A program made the position numbers and the translations under genes. The notes below the pieces were generated by a model. It did not search any database and was not told where the DNA came from. It worked only from the letters and a program-made list of their open reading frames with translations. 64,000 bases of DNA, from NCBI GenBank assembly GCA_963978905.1, contig OZ022257.1, positions 28,473,274-28,537,273 on the forward strand, written 5' to 3'. This DNA comes from Trichostrongylus colubriformis (lineage: Eukaryota; Nematoda; Chromadorea; Rhabditida; Trichostrongylidae). This document shows, in pieces, positions 10,582-23,000 of this stretch (positions are counted from its first letter, which is position 1; each line of letters opens with the position of its first letter).

Positions 10582-11520
10582 GACGAATATGGAGGTCCGT
10601 CGTATGGAGGGCCAAGATCATCCTACGATGCACAAAGGAAGCAGTGGATGAAACCTGGGATGGTTTCGGAGAAGATAAAGCGGCATGGTTCTTGAACAAG
10701 GAGGTTCAGCGTGTAGTGAAACGGGAGATGGAAAGGTACAAACGCTTCCAGAAAAGACGGAGCCCAGGAGACCTCGCTGTCTTTAAAAGTTGCAGCTTGC
10801 CAAGTCAATCATAGCTAAAGCCAAGTACATGATAATGGATGCCGTGTAGGAGAAGTTGGAGGGCAGAGAGCAGAAAGTTTATCTTCAAGCTGGCCGAAGC
10901 CAGACATCGAGCCATTTGAGACATCAGGGTGGTAAGGACCATAAATAGCAGGTCAGTGCCATCTATAAGAAAGCCAACCGATTTGAAATGTAGGTGGCAG
11001 GAGTACTTCGATGGGCCTCTGAACGAGGAGACTTCCGATAGCAAAAACTCAATGAGGGAGGCAACGGCTAGTTCTATCCTACCCTGGACGAATATGGAGG
11101 TCCGTCGTATGTTGAAGGGATGAATATTGGAAAGTCGATCGGTGTAGATGGAATTCCGCAGATGCATGAAAGGCGTTGGGGGAGAGCGGGATAGTGTGAC
11201 TTGCTCGATTCCTCAACATCGTAGCGGCTGAAAAACGGTCTGATGGCACGGTAGTCCCTGTCTTCATGCGAAAAGGTGAAAATGGACTCCTCGAACTACC
11301 GCGGGGTCAAGTTGACAGCGCATTCTGTGAAGCTATAGGGGAGGCCGATACATTCAAGGCTGAGGGAAATCGTCGATATCCCCCAAAACAGTTCGGCTTC
11401 GTTTCTGGAAGGTCCACTTCGGACGTAATCGGACGTCATCTTCATCGCCAAGCAGGTGATGAAGGGTATTGAAAAAGGCGGCGACTATGCTGCCTGAGAT
11501 TCCTGGAGAAGGCGCTCGCC
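10582..11520 (+). pseudogene. RTE-type LINE fragment (linker and reverse transcriptase start)
   Basis: Plus-strand frames give DKAAWFLNKEVQRVVKREME, then NMEVRRMLKGMNIGKSIGVD, NYRGVKL-like text and QFGFVSGRSTSDVI. These are characteristic of RTE-clade LINEs (RML--M--GKA-GPDGIP, NYRG--L, QFGF--GRST). Several frameshifts and stops; endonuclease and catalytic FADD are absent here. It sits between the two mariner fragments at the centre of the inverted duplication. Confidence 0.82.
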
Positions 11521-11816
11521 CGTCCCCAAGCCGTCACTAAGACGTCTGCTGATTACAGTGTGTGATGCCTCCAGTGAAGTCGTTTTTGGATTCGCTTCAG
11601 AACCTCCAATTTCACTGTCTTGAGTGATCGATAAGCGTCCCATGCGTGACCGAGCAAGAAGACGCGTATTTTCGAAGTCAAAACGGTTGAACCAACGAGA
11701 TACTGTGGCACAATGGATAACATCTTTCCAGAAAGCACCCGCCTTCCTTGCGGAGTGCCTAAAAACGTACTCGTAATGAACGACAGAGCAAAAATGGAAA
11801 TTTCAACGGGAGCCAA
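11521..11816 (-). pseudogene. mariner transposase N-terminal fragment, right copy
   Basis: Minus-strand frames carry the same start as 10414-10578 and extend further: TVSRWFNRFDFENTRLLARS, then GGSEANPKTTSLEASHTVIS and RRL. The second half is the paired HTH of mariner transposases (DP-QTT-ELA---G-SHTTVSRHL). One frameshift. The catalytic domain is missing. Confidence 0.75.
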
Positions 11817-12697
11817 TTTTTGCTTACATCAAGCGGAGATTTTTCATATATTAATCTGCAGGTTGAAACGGAAATATCCTACATCATCCAAGTAGGTAAT
11901 CTATGAAAGGAGCGAAAGGGCTTTGTGGCAAGGAATTTCGGAAGTGTCGCAGAACTTATGCACAAACCTAAAATGCCCTCGCTCCCACAAGAGTGTACCC
12001 TTGTTTCAGGATTCCCTGCAGCAACGAGCGGCGTGCGGGGCGCTGCACGTCGCTGTAGTTGGGCCTTTAAGCAATTGCGTGGTAATGCTAGGGACGCCAC
12101 ACGAAGTTGACCTGAATCGCTTCGGGATCCAACAACACGGCACCTGGCTCGTGCGCATTGCTTGGCTTGCGACACGCCACGGTGCGAGATCCTGACATAA
12201 GACTATACACCTCGCTCGCACGCGTCTAGTTACAGGCCACACGCGATCACGCAAATTTTCTGTTCTGATGGTACACACCCAAATCAGCAAGTAGGTTTGA
12301 GCTGGAATTCAATGTAGTCCAAGCTCATTATGTCGCATGTTAGAAATGCAACTCTTTTTTTTCGCTTTTTATCTGTCTCTTTAAAAAATTCTTCGACCAC
12401 CGTATACAAGGGAAAACCTTGCAAAACCGACAAAAAACAGCTACAAAACCTGACTAAAAACGAACAATGGAGAAAGAAAAAAATCGTTACTTCTTTATAT
12501 GTCATATTATATGTTTCAAAAGTTGTCTCAACATTGTAAAAACTCCTAACACGTGTACAGTAATCGTGAAATCTTCTGACAGAGTAGAAAGCTATGGTGA
12601 TCTTATAACAATTTATTTATGGAGCCGGAGAAGAATCACAGACACATTGTCACCACATCGTCTTCGGACTGCTTCGGCGGCTAGATCATCAGCCATC
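11653..12697 (-). repeat. right arm of the large inverted duplication
   Basis: Reverse complement of the left arm without the 406-bp MITE. Contains the mariner start, the segment corresponding to 9172-9748, and the PP2C exon end. The arms are separated by about 1.07 kb, so the region could form a very long hairpin. Confidence 0.88.
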
Positions 12698-12699
12698 AG
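12613..12699 (-). pseudogene. truncated inverted copy of the PP2C terminal exon
   Basis: Minus strand reads MADDLAAEAVRRRCGDNVSV then ILLRLHK and a stop, identical in protein to the end of the exon at 9058-9171. The first ten codons and the splice acceptor are missing; upstream sequence is unrelated. A duplicated exon end rather than a second gene. Confidence 0.7.
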
Positions 12700-14193
12700 C
12701 CTCCATCCCCGATCTCCTGAATCAGGTTGCAGGATTTTGGGAAACCAGTCTCCATTCCCTTCCCTTTTGGTTCATCTCCTTCCAACATGTGTAACTTCCA
12801 CCATCATATCCTGCGCCGTTATTACTTCTGCTTTCTTTGGAAGCTTCGCTAATGCCCGCTAGGAGACACTTGCGCTGGGTGGCCAATTTCTCAACAGGTA
12901 GTTCCTTGATGTCCTTTACACTGTCGAGGAACGGATTCATTACGAGCACAGGTATTTCCGTTTGCCTTCCCCCCCCCCCCCCCCCCGCTGCTACAGGTTG
13001 CCTTCTGTGTTTTCTTTCTGAGTTTGTACTCTGAAAACGTACTACAAATATCCAGGGTGTAGACTGTAGCCAAGTCAAGCACTCCTTCTCTCTGAGCATT
13101 TCTTGTCCAATACCTCTGCATGTGCACTCTCGCTGGCCCTCTCTTGTCACTGCCTACATGACCGTTCATCTCCAACTTCTGCTACGGTGAGGTTAAATTT
13201 CTGGATTTGCTTTTGTGGCTTCACCGAGACTCAGATAGAACTCGTCTTTCACAACTTAATTCAGCCAGCTTGCGGTGCATTGTGGTCATTGTTGTCCAGT
13301 ACCCTTCCTTGACTTCCGTCATTACAGCCAACATTCGGTCCTGATCCTGTCCACTGCAAAGACACAGTCCTTGAGGGACTCTGATACGGTCATGTCTCCG
13401 CCGTTTCGTTGAAAACACCTCCGTTGTAAAAAAGTTCACCATCCTTCGATCTTCCTTGCCTTGGCCACTTTCCAACCTTTTCATCCCTGAAGGCATAGGA
13501 CTTGGATGCGCCTGCGTTTCCCTAGGTCCCTTGCAAGGCTTTTCGGTCAACTACCCCACATTAAAGGCAGCATTAGGGGAAATTCAGACGAAAAGTAATG
13601 TAAAAGAAGTAGTGAATCTGAAAGTCGAGATGCCTAGTAACAGGATCGTGAAAAAAACGTATGGAAATGGCCGAAAACCCGAGAAATAGGACACCCTTCT
13701 CTCGCTGATCCTCAACGCGGACAACGTTTCCGTCAAGAGGCAGATACCCCGAACGAAAGTTCCATTGGTATGCTGCCAAGTAAACACGAGGGGATGTTTG
13801 GGAATACGACAGCATCTTTTATAAGAGTGAGCTTCAGGCTGAAATTGCAAAAGCGCGCTGCAATACCTCCGATCTCACCGCATATCCTTGGCCGCTCTCA
13901 ACGTAGCCAACAAGGTATCGCGTCGATAGGAGGCAGGGTCGATTATAGTAGAAAGGCGGCAGCTCTTATCCGTTGCGCCGTTTGTACGACTCGGATGCGC
14001 ACTTTTTCACCGGTATTTCGCCACAGATAGCCTTTTTAGGTACATAGTTTCCATGTAAGCAACTTCTTTTAGGGTCCTCTCAATAACCAGATTACCCTAA
14101 TGCTGTCTTTAAGGGTCCTGATTCGAACCAACTTCTTCAGCCGTAGTCGTTCATCCCTCGGTAGCCCTCGCATATTGGCCACAGAGCTTTTTT
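12700..14193. other. no confirmed gene; poly-C tract
   Basis: Long open frames occur on the minus strand (12722-13150, 13221-13550, 13573-13815) but show no family motif. An 18-nt C run lies at 12969-12986 and appears in translation as a Gly run. Around 13660-13715 there is limited similarity (gagaaatagg, cccttctc) to the interior of the MITE at 9749-10154. Confidence 0.5.
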
Positions 14194-14275
14194 TCTGCCT
14201 CACAAGGAACGAACCCAGTGGTTTGGAATGTGTAGACGTCAGCCTACAGTCTTAACCCTTCGGCTATCCCTGCCT
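14194..14275 (-). repeat. tRNA-derived sequence (pseudo-tRNA or SINE head)
   Basis: On the minus strand GGCAGGGATAGCCGAAGG followed by GTTAAGAC resembles a Pol III A box, and GGGTTCGTTCC about 45 nt later a B box. A TGTAG/CTACA stem could form the anticodon arm. There is no acceptor stem. An A run (seven A) follows the unit, as in a SINE. Not a functional tRNA. Confidence 0.4.
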
Positions 14276-15540
14276 CTCTTCTTTTTATATCTCAGCGAGA
14301 AGTAGCTTCACGGACGATTGTTCTGTGCATGAGGTTTTTGCTGTTGGGACAAATGAAGATTAGTCATCACAACTGTCTTTGTGATTGAGCAGTGAAACGG
14401 CATTGAGATACATAGCGTCACAAAATACCCTCTATACCTCACCTGCTTATGTTTAGTCTCTCAATGACATCCTCACAGTAGGAGTGTCAGCATATTTTCA
14501 TGCGGTGTGACAAGACTCCTTTCGCCGCTATCGACATGGAACGACTGCTCTCACACTCTGTTCCCTACTCTACCTATTCTTATTATATATGAGACGGTCT
14601 ACCAGTCCGTTCGTCCGTCTCGCCGTCTATCACGAAATTAAGCCTAAGTGAAAAACATTCTGTGACAATGAGGCCAAGTTTGGGATAAGTGCGTTATGGG
14701 GCAATAAGCAAGGATTACACATGAATCAACTTAGGTTCCGCCTGCGGTGTGCGGTGCGGAGCTTGCACTGTAATTTTCTGTCCTCAGACCAAAAATTGTT
14801 AGGTGGATTCCAAAATGACCCAAACGCGGGGGTTAGATGAGTTAAGAGCGATGAATTTCTGTAAGACAGAAGAGGACCGTGCGCAGTGGGTGGAGCGCAC
14901 TCCGAGGGGGCGGTACTCACAACGAAAATTCATAACTTCGTACCATCGGTGCATAGAGACTAGAAAAAATACACAGGTGTAGTCAGCACTCAAGTGATAT
15001 TGAGCACACTTCAAGTGAGCGGCGATTCGACCACAAAATTGTAATCAATGGGTGATGCTTACTGCAAAGATTGCAATTCATTTCTAGAGTGGGTTAGGGA
15101 CCAGAAGAAAGGTGGAAGTAATCAGTAGTAGCTAGCGCTAAGAAAAAAGGATAGATTTCAACGGTGGATGAAGCCTAAACAAAAAATTAGTATTGTTGCT
15201 CAGAAAGTTTTGGCGCAAAAGATGAGTTAAAGTGAGGGCAAATTTGAATTGTTCCCAAGGAATCGGCCCGCTCCGATGTGGACAGGGTTAAAATCGAAAA
15301 GAAGCGCAACACACTATGAGATAGTGTTGGGCCAGGGAAAATTCCACCATGTGTAAAAGCGAGAGCGACCACTGAGCTACACCAGTAGGTGAACACAACT
15401 GCACAAAACAAATTTGGAGTTTATGAACCCAGATGGATGTCGATCGAAAATATCGCTTTTGTGTACAGGCTGGAAATGGGTAATCGACCACTACATCGTG
15501 GATAATGCTATGGAGGTAGAAATTTCATAGATCTACTAAA
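14276..15540. other. no gene seen
   Basis: Short frames only. Near 15385-15400 the minus strand contains tgtagctcagtggt, an A-box-like string, without a matching B box. Confidence 0.5.
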
Positions 15541-15769
15541 GGTGCTATCGCAATGGGGGGGGGGGGGGGGGGGCATCCCACTACTGGGCGCTACATATTT
15601 TTACCTAAGACAAGAAGGGGAAAGGAGCCCTTTCCTTTCTCCTTTAAGGCTTAGGCAAAAGTATACGCCTGAATGTGCCGATTGACCCCTCAAGGATCTC
15701 TCTAGGACGCTTAGATAATCAACTTTTTATAAGATGCCCCCTCCCCCCCCCCCTCATTGCGATAGCACC
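15541..15769. mobile_element. MITE with G/C homopolymer next to its inverted repeats
   Basis: Left end GGTGCTATCGCAATG followed by 19 G; right end is the complement, an 11-C run preceded by another short C run, then CATTGCGATAGCACC. Total 229 bp. Target duplication is not clear. No coding capacity. Confidence 0.7.
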
Positions 15770-16689
15770 CTACTTACTATCGATATCATTCGAAATGATT
15801 GGTCTATGAGCACAGGGCCGTAAATGCGTTATGTACCACTCTAACGGGTGAGCGCTACCGAGGTAAAAATTCTGCGGAACCACCTCTTAAAGATTATTAC
15901 ACTGATGTGCTGTTTTAGTGGTAATGGGTATTAGATAAAGTTTGCAGAAGAGAGCAATTTCGATCAACTTCTGATTTCATGAAAATTTCCCTTTATCATA
16001 GGATTGCCAGTTTTCTCTGGCTCACACTAGCCGTTTTGTTATTCTTTTATTAAAGCTGTAAGCTGCACAGTGTATCAAGAGTATGTGTGAAGAATGTTAA
16101 TACCCAATCGAAAATCTCCAAAAGACAAAAAAAAACACGACGTTTGCATTGTCACCTGTGAGGAGTGCAACAGATGACGCGGACGTAATGATTATGACTA
16201 CAATAATTTGCCTGACCGGAACAGTAACTGAACTCAATTATAATGAATGACAAACGAAAGGAAATCAAATCACAGCTGAGAAAACAGGGTGAACAAAAAT
16301 TAAATGGAGCGGGACGATGACTAGAACCCGTTTTCATCGACGAATACAATTGAAATGACTAGAATCGGTAAACAATTGAATAGAATATCTTGTTCGAATG
16401 TGAATTTTCGCTTTTCATTCAGACGTTATCGACTGCGGCGTTACGACTAGCTTGTAGCCGAATCAACGTGTCGAGTGGATTGAACGGCTGTTTTGGCATC
16501 GACTGGCCGATCGTTTCTTTGATAGACAACCTGCGATAAATCTACTTTAACAAGTGAATAGATCATTCATATTAAGAGAAAATTATATGGCTTTGTTCAA
16601 CGTTGAGAATTGCGTTAAATTTTACGTACAAATCAAATGACAGGGCACAGAAGCTAGACAACTACTTCCGGCCGATGACCAGATTAGGC
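15770..16689. other. no gene seen
   Basis: AT-rich sequence upstream of the unresolved 3' end of the navigator gene. It may contain part of the 3' UTR, which cannot be placed because the stop codon is unresolved. Confidence 0.5.
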
Positions 16690-16830
16690 TGTCTTACTGA
16701 ATCCGTCTGTCAAGTAACAAGGGCTGAACGGAACAGGAGTAGGGTCACCTCGAGGTGCCACTTCTCGCTCAAGTCGTGAAACATCCTGTATATCTCATCA
16801 GCTTAATACTGCGTAGACTGAACGCGACCG
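16690..16830 (-). CDS. unresolved terminal exon region of the navigator gene
   Basis: Downstream of exon 25 the minus strand contains a coding-like frame, VSRLEREVAPRGDPTPVPFS then PCYLTDGFSKTA and a stop. A second frame reads DEIYRMFHDLSEKW before a stop. Candidate acceptors include TACGCAG and ATATACAG, but none joins the first frame to exon 25 in phase. The true stop codon is therefore not assigned. Confidence 0.35.
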
Positions 16831-16903
16831 GGGAGAGGACTGAGCCGTTGCATTCAAGCGTCACTCATGATTGGAAAAGGCAAAAAGTAACAGTAACGGT
16901 TAC

Positions 16904-17009
16904 CTGTTAAGGCATTCTTCACCAGATGGCCCTTCCAGCCATGGCCAGTGTTCACAAACAATATCCGTTGGATCTTCAAACGATCCACATCGACCGAGAA
17001 CTTTGACCC
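16904..17009 (-). CDS. unc-53: navigator exon 25 (EDPTD--C--WPW)
   Basis: Acceptor AATTCAG, donor GTAACC. Reads VKVLGRCGSFEDPTDIVCEH then WPWLEGPSGEECLN. Aligns in character to the navigator stretch G-----WEDP---V----PW near the C-terminus. Ends with two nucleotides, so another exon must follow. Confidence 0.9.
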
Positions 17010-20000
17010 CTGAATTCATTAGCGTCGTCAATATCGAGGTGAAGGGTCCTTCTCGCTATAAAACTACATGAAAAGCCAACCGCGAAATGAAATTCACTCA
17101 AAATGTTCGATCTCTAGATATTCCGGCGTCCGATTATTCTCAAAGCACGAGAGGTTGGATCCTCCTAACCATGCAGTCATTCGAAGAACAAAACCTACCT
17201 TCTCTGGCCACTTTGACCATATACGGGACAATGTTCTGGTTCCATAGACGAACGAACCATGCCCGCGATTCCTCAACACCTAACGGACATTGAAGGAAAA
17301 TTCTTGGTCCGATAGTTACATCCAATGAGTTTGCCTTCTCAATGAACGTGTTCACTGCCTGAAACATCACATCTTAATATTTCAGCACGGTTGGCAAACT
17401 TCTTTGAAATAAGGTGTGGTAATGTAAGGGTAGGAAATTGTTCGTAACTGATATAATTTATGCAGAGATAACAGACTGATTAAGAGGGTAGGCTCACGGC
17501 TGCACACTCGAACCACTAGGTTTGATTCCGTTGAGACACAAACCATGCCTTTCAAGAAATTGCAAAAATGGTCAAATTACCAGCGTCAGGCCCAGTTTGA
17601 CAGGCCCGCTGATAGAGAAAGGTCATAGCAACAGGTATAATGTCGCAAAATGAATCAGTGATACGGAAGTCACCCGGAAAGGGTGAGGCTACTTTCTCCG
17701 GAAATCGCGTGGCCGCCCGCGGCGAATCCGACTTGCGAACCGATCCCGGCAGAGCGTAACTGTGTCACCTTCTGTGCTTCCTCCCATGCCACACTGTCTC
17801 GCTTGAAGATTGCCTGCCCTGCCACCGACACTCGCACCCGCCGCGTCCTCGCCTCGGGCGGCCACGCGATTTTCCGGAGAAAGTAGCCTCACCCCACCCG
17901 GAAGTGACGCAATACCTTTGCCCGAGTTCTGTAGTCAGTATGAGAGGCTACCGAGGAGGAACGAGTTTGGTTAAAGGATTAAGTTTGAATTGGGACTCTG
18001 AATGTGGGTTCACTGACCGGGGAGGTTGCTGACCTGATATAGCGCAGGAGCACCCAAGTCCTAGGCCTCAGCAAACACGATGGAAAGGAGCCAGGGCAAG
18101 AGAGATCGGAGATGGTGTCACACTCCCCTACAACAAAGTGAGCACCAAACGGAACGGCGTAGCAGTAGCTGTGGTAGAAGCCCCAGAGACTGCAGTGATC
18201 AAGGAACGAATCATGGCTATTAGAATGTCGAAGTGTTGACTTCATTATACAGTGGGAAAGGTGTCATCTAAGTCCTTCGATAGGATTCGCACGCCGGGTT
18301 TAGACAGCACCTCTTGAATAATAAGAATCAAGCGCTCTACAACAAAAAATTTTCCGAAGAACCTCATTGCATCTTGTCTAATCTTTTGCAGATGGTGGCG
18401 TAATTCATTCAGTATATTTAGGTTCAGCAACTTAAGAAATAAAACAATACCTGCAGTACAACTGGCAAAAACTGAATAACTCGCACCAGCTCCGGCTGCG
18501 TTTGGCGTGACAATCGGAACTCGGCCTCGATGATACGGCGACGCAAAAATCTGTAATGAATAGGGTTGAAAGATTTTCTTCTGAAATCAAGTCATTTCTG
18601 CGATGAAAGTGAGTTCACTGTAACAATTTACATTCATTGGCCACTTTCGCAGCTCGGCACAATAACGAGGATCTCTCTCGATTGTAATGGATAGAAAATA
18701 GCAACACATTACCCATGGTTCGTTAAATAGCAACACATTACCCATGGACCATTCTCAACCTAGTCATAATGCCTCAAGCGGTTTCGAAGACAAATTTTCA
18801 CTCATAGTTTCCCTTCACTGTGACTGAAGAGCTCAAGGCGGAACGCAAAGTTTCGAAGATCGTGCAGCTTCGGACTATGGAAGGTGTTGTTACCACATAG
18901 TAGAGACCCGCTAAAGTTCATCAAAACTCTAACAAGTTTCTCACAACTTTTGCCTCAGGAGATTATAATTTCTACTGCGACTTCCGGTTTTTATCGCGGG
19001 CGACTTTGAAGTTACCACAGATTCATGTCATCGCTGGATGAAAAATTGAATATGGAAATGAAATCGATTATACCTCGCCATGAATCCTTTCACTCCGTCC
19101 ATTCGATTTGTGAGTAGGAACATTTTGAAATTGTGGTGTACTTGCATTTCTGGCAACTGGCAAGCTCGATTTACAGTACAGATCACAAATGGACCGTCTG
19201 AAACACTATTTACCATTTTTTTAACAGCAAAAACTCTTCTGAACTACAGCTTCGAAAATTATGGTAAAATCCACATAATACATTTTTTTTGCCAACGACA
19301 CTAAGATCGCTGTGTTAGGGTGAGTGAATGAAAATAATACGGACATTTTTGGTGAGCTTGCTATCAGGGACTCATAGATTTCTATGAAAAGAGATTAGAG
19401 GAGCTCGTAAAGCCATGAAACAATTCATTTAGAGAGATGGTAATATTGGAGAAATTTATTTGATAATAGAAGAAAACTATGCATGATTCTATTCAAAGTT
19501 AATTGGTTAATTAACCACTGTTTCATGATGGACTTTGCTGAGACAAGGCGACACACAGTCATTTAGGATGCGATCTCTCAAACCGAGCTGAGAGGACCAC
19601 CATGTGCATGTTACTGCCCATGTACGCTCGCCCCATCTGCCATGACACAGAGAGAATACTGTATTTGAGTCCCTGAAGATTGTTGAAATCTCATACCGCT
19701 CTAATTGAGATAACGGTCGCTTTTTCGAAGCCTGCAAAGCTCGAACAAACACATCTTATCTAAGCCAAATCGTGGACACAGAAGCAGTAGCTTTCTTCAG
19801 GTACTGGCAGAAGAGAATCAGTTGGATTCTTCAGGTTGATCGGCATTGGGAGCTGCGAGCTGTCTAATAAGACGTGCGCCCGAAACACGAGTATTATACG
19901 CGCGGTGAATAGAGTGGTTGAAGGATGTCCGTTCCATAGCGATATGGTAAGGGACAGCACCAGAGGAATGTCTGCGATCAACCCATTTATGTTGCTCCTA

Positions 20001-23000
20001 TAGGGAATGAAAGGATACCACATATGTGCAATCGAAAACGCTTTGACTTAAATAATGAAAGGTCTTCCGCGAAGATGCACGCTCGTGTGGGTCGCTGAAA
20101 AGACCTCGAATAGCCAGAGATTACGACAACAACGAAATTAATCTTTCAACATGAAGACATTAATTAATGGAAAGAACGGGCTATTACAGAGCAGGGACGC
20201 CAAATCATGAAATGCGATTTATATAAGAAAGTTTAGAATCTTGACAAGACAACAACAGCTAGAAACTCTCTCTACTGAAGGTTGGTCAACTCGTACTGTG
20301 GATACTAGTAAACCTTAGCCCAATATGAATACTTTAGAGTGGTTTACATATTATACCATAACTGAACAAAAAGTTGATGCTTCCATAGAAGAAGTTTGCG
20401 GAAAGTACAGCACGATTACCGCTGCTCGAACATTCTGCAGAAATAAGAAAATACCCATCTTCTTCCCTTCTGCAACACGCAAGTCTGATAGAGTTGCTAG
20501 ATAAAGCCCGCTGTAGGGCAGCACAAAAGTTGATCAATGATAGCCCAAATACTAGAAGGGAAAACCATCATGACATTGTGTGAGTCAAGTCGTAGAAGTG
20601 GAATGCGCGGCGCATTCCAACAAGAGGGTGAAACACCAAGTATAGCATCAACGGAGCTCAGCAGTTGTGAGCCTTCTAAAACCAATGTTCTGGACCACAG
20701 TTCCGCAAAGCCATTCGAACAAATTAGTTAAAGGATTCGAAATGAGACGATAATTGGCATGGAATGTGAAATTCGCTGGAAAGGCTCGACATTTGAGGCT
20801 TAGCTGCTCATACAGAATAATTACCAGAGGATCGTCTCTTTCAGATGATGGTATCAAGCTACCTTGTTGAGTGCGCACATTCCGATTGGGTGAACCTATC
20901 TGTGAAATGGAAAGATAAATTTGGTGGTGGCGGCATGCAACAGTCACATGAATTGTACATGCTATCTCGATCAACAAAACAGAAAAAAAATCACTGCTTA
21001 TACTTGTACCCAAAATTTTCGGCTTTTATGCAACAGCAGTGTTCCCTTAATATCGCTTGCTTTGTTTTGCAAAAATCTCTGTATAGAGAGAAGCAGAACA
21101 AGGAAGTAGCTCATTCAACATTACGAACGACGTATTAAACCCAATAAAACCTTGGTTTCTCGACAATCGCGACACCAATCAAGCAAACGAGACAAGACCA
21201 TCGGTCAAGGGAACGCAATTTCATGAGAAGCATGTGAATGCCATGAACAGGGGATTGTGTGGCTGGGCAGGTTGCAGTGCCCAACAGAAAGAGCATCAGA
21301 AGAATCGCTACTCAAACCTATGAGATTAGACTGGATACGGGTGTAGAAAGACTAAGTCAAATCGGTGACTCTAAAAAGCGCATCAAAACACAATGGGTGG
21401 TTTGAATCTGACTTCGCCTTGTCAGTTGATAGTCAAACAAATTGTTAGGATACTGATCATGGTAACACCCAAAAAAGTTACAGTGTAAGGAGAGATGTCT
21501 GCAATTTCAGTTGTGAATATCTGGATCACTTACTAAGGGATACCACCAGCATGACTTCACAGGAATGAAACCATGCCGTTAAAAATTTCGGAGGGACGTT
21601 GAAATTAAAAAGGAGACGGCATGCCAGTGGAAGATAGCGTAGACGTAAACGAAGCGGTGGAAAAAGGGCAAAAACAAGCGAGTGAAGGCCTACGGATGAA
21701 TTTCGCAGATGACCATGTAATGCATGGACAACTAATACTACGTTATAAGTGAGCAGAAATTGATCCAGTGAAGTTTGACCAATTCAAACAACTGAAGGTT
21801 GACCATTTCGAGCAAGCCACGGAAGTCTCAATAACCTTTATGAAACCTCCAAAAATAGTTTATATCAGCGAGAACCCCTTAGTCTAGATTCTCTCCAAAC
21901 AGCTGGCTTTTGAGGAGGTGTGAGCAAGAAGTAGCAGAACAACCCAATACTATGTGCGCAAAGGACCTATACCAAATTCAAAATGCATAAGTCTCTGTTC
22001 TACGGCGAACACAAAAGCATACCAGTACTCGAAGTGCTGGCGCAATGGTAAACAATTGACCGTTAGCTTAGCAACGTCAAAAAAAAAAACAAGATTAGCC
22101 AGGACTTTCGAGTGTAGATTAGATTGTTGACAGGATTTACCCTTGATCACTACTATGAAGTGTTATTTCATGCTGTTCAAGGATTTGAATGAGATTCAAG
22201 CGAGGAAATCTTGCAATGTTGCAAATAATTTTGCGCTGTATAATAATATATTAGGTTGTAAGGAAAGTTTTGGCCGGTTTTTGAAATTTCAACTTCGAGA
22301 GATCATAACTCGGCTCAGAGTGCATCTTTTCTCACAGAGTGAGCACCATTAGATTCGCCACACTCTTGGCAACACTATGCATACCTACACATCTCAATTT
22401 GATAAAGGGCTGATAATTTATATTGCGCGAAATGAAAAAAAGTCGACTTCAAATCGCCACTCTTTCTGAACACACTGCTACTGAAGGAGCTGGCCAGATG
22501 TTTTGGGAAGTGGGGCATAGTTAGCGCTAGATCTGATGAACATGATAGACGAGTAAGGGCCTCACCCTGCAACTGCTTCAATTAGTGGAAGAGGATTTGT
22601 GAAAAATGCGCTTGCGCATGACTGCCGTGAGGGGTCCCGCGGCACCCATTTTTTTGGATTTTTCCAAATCAAGGCCACTTGAGGTGGTCAGCTGAGGTTG
22701 CTTGTTGAGGGCCAATACTTGTGGATATCCCCTGCAAATATGGACGCTCATCGCCTTCTGCCATTTTAGTTAAAGCGATTTGATCAATTGAAAATTCGAG
22801 CAGCTCGTCCTCATTTCTGCACTTCTGAAACCGGAGACAATGTGTTCCATCCAGTGATACACCCCCTCCTCTTGCAGTATTCACATTTGTGGTCACCTTC
22901 GCTGGGACTCGGCTAAACAAGAACTCTTGAAGTGAAGTCATCTTAAAAGTGCCATTTTCGCAGCACTTTAAAACTTCCCTAATAAATTGAAAACCTTATG

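Noticed and set aside
13573..13850. Overlapping minus-strand frames near 13.6-13.85 kb
   Set aside because: Two frames over the same bases are both open, with no motif; composition and a partial match to a MITE interior suggest repeat sequence.
15340..15400. A-box-like tgtagctcagtggt on the minus strand
   Set aside because: No B box or stems follow at tRNA spacing, so a tRNA gene or SINE cannot be supported.
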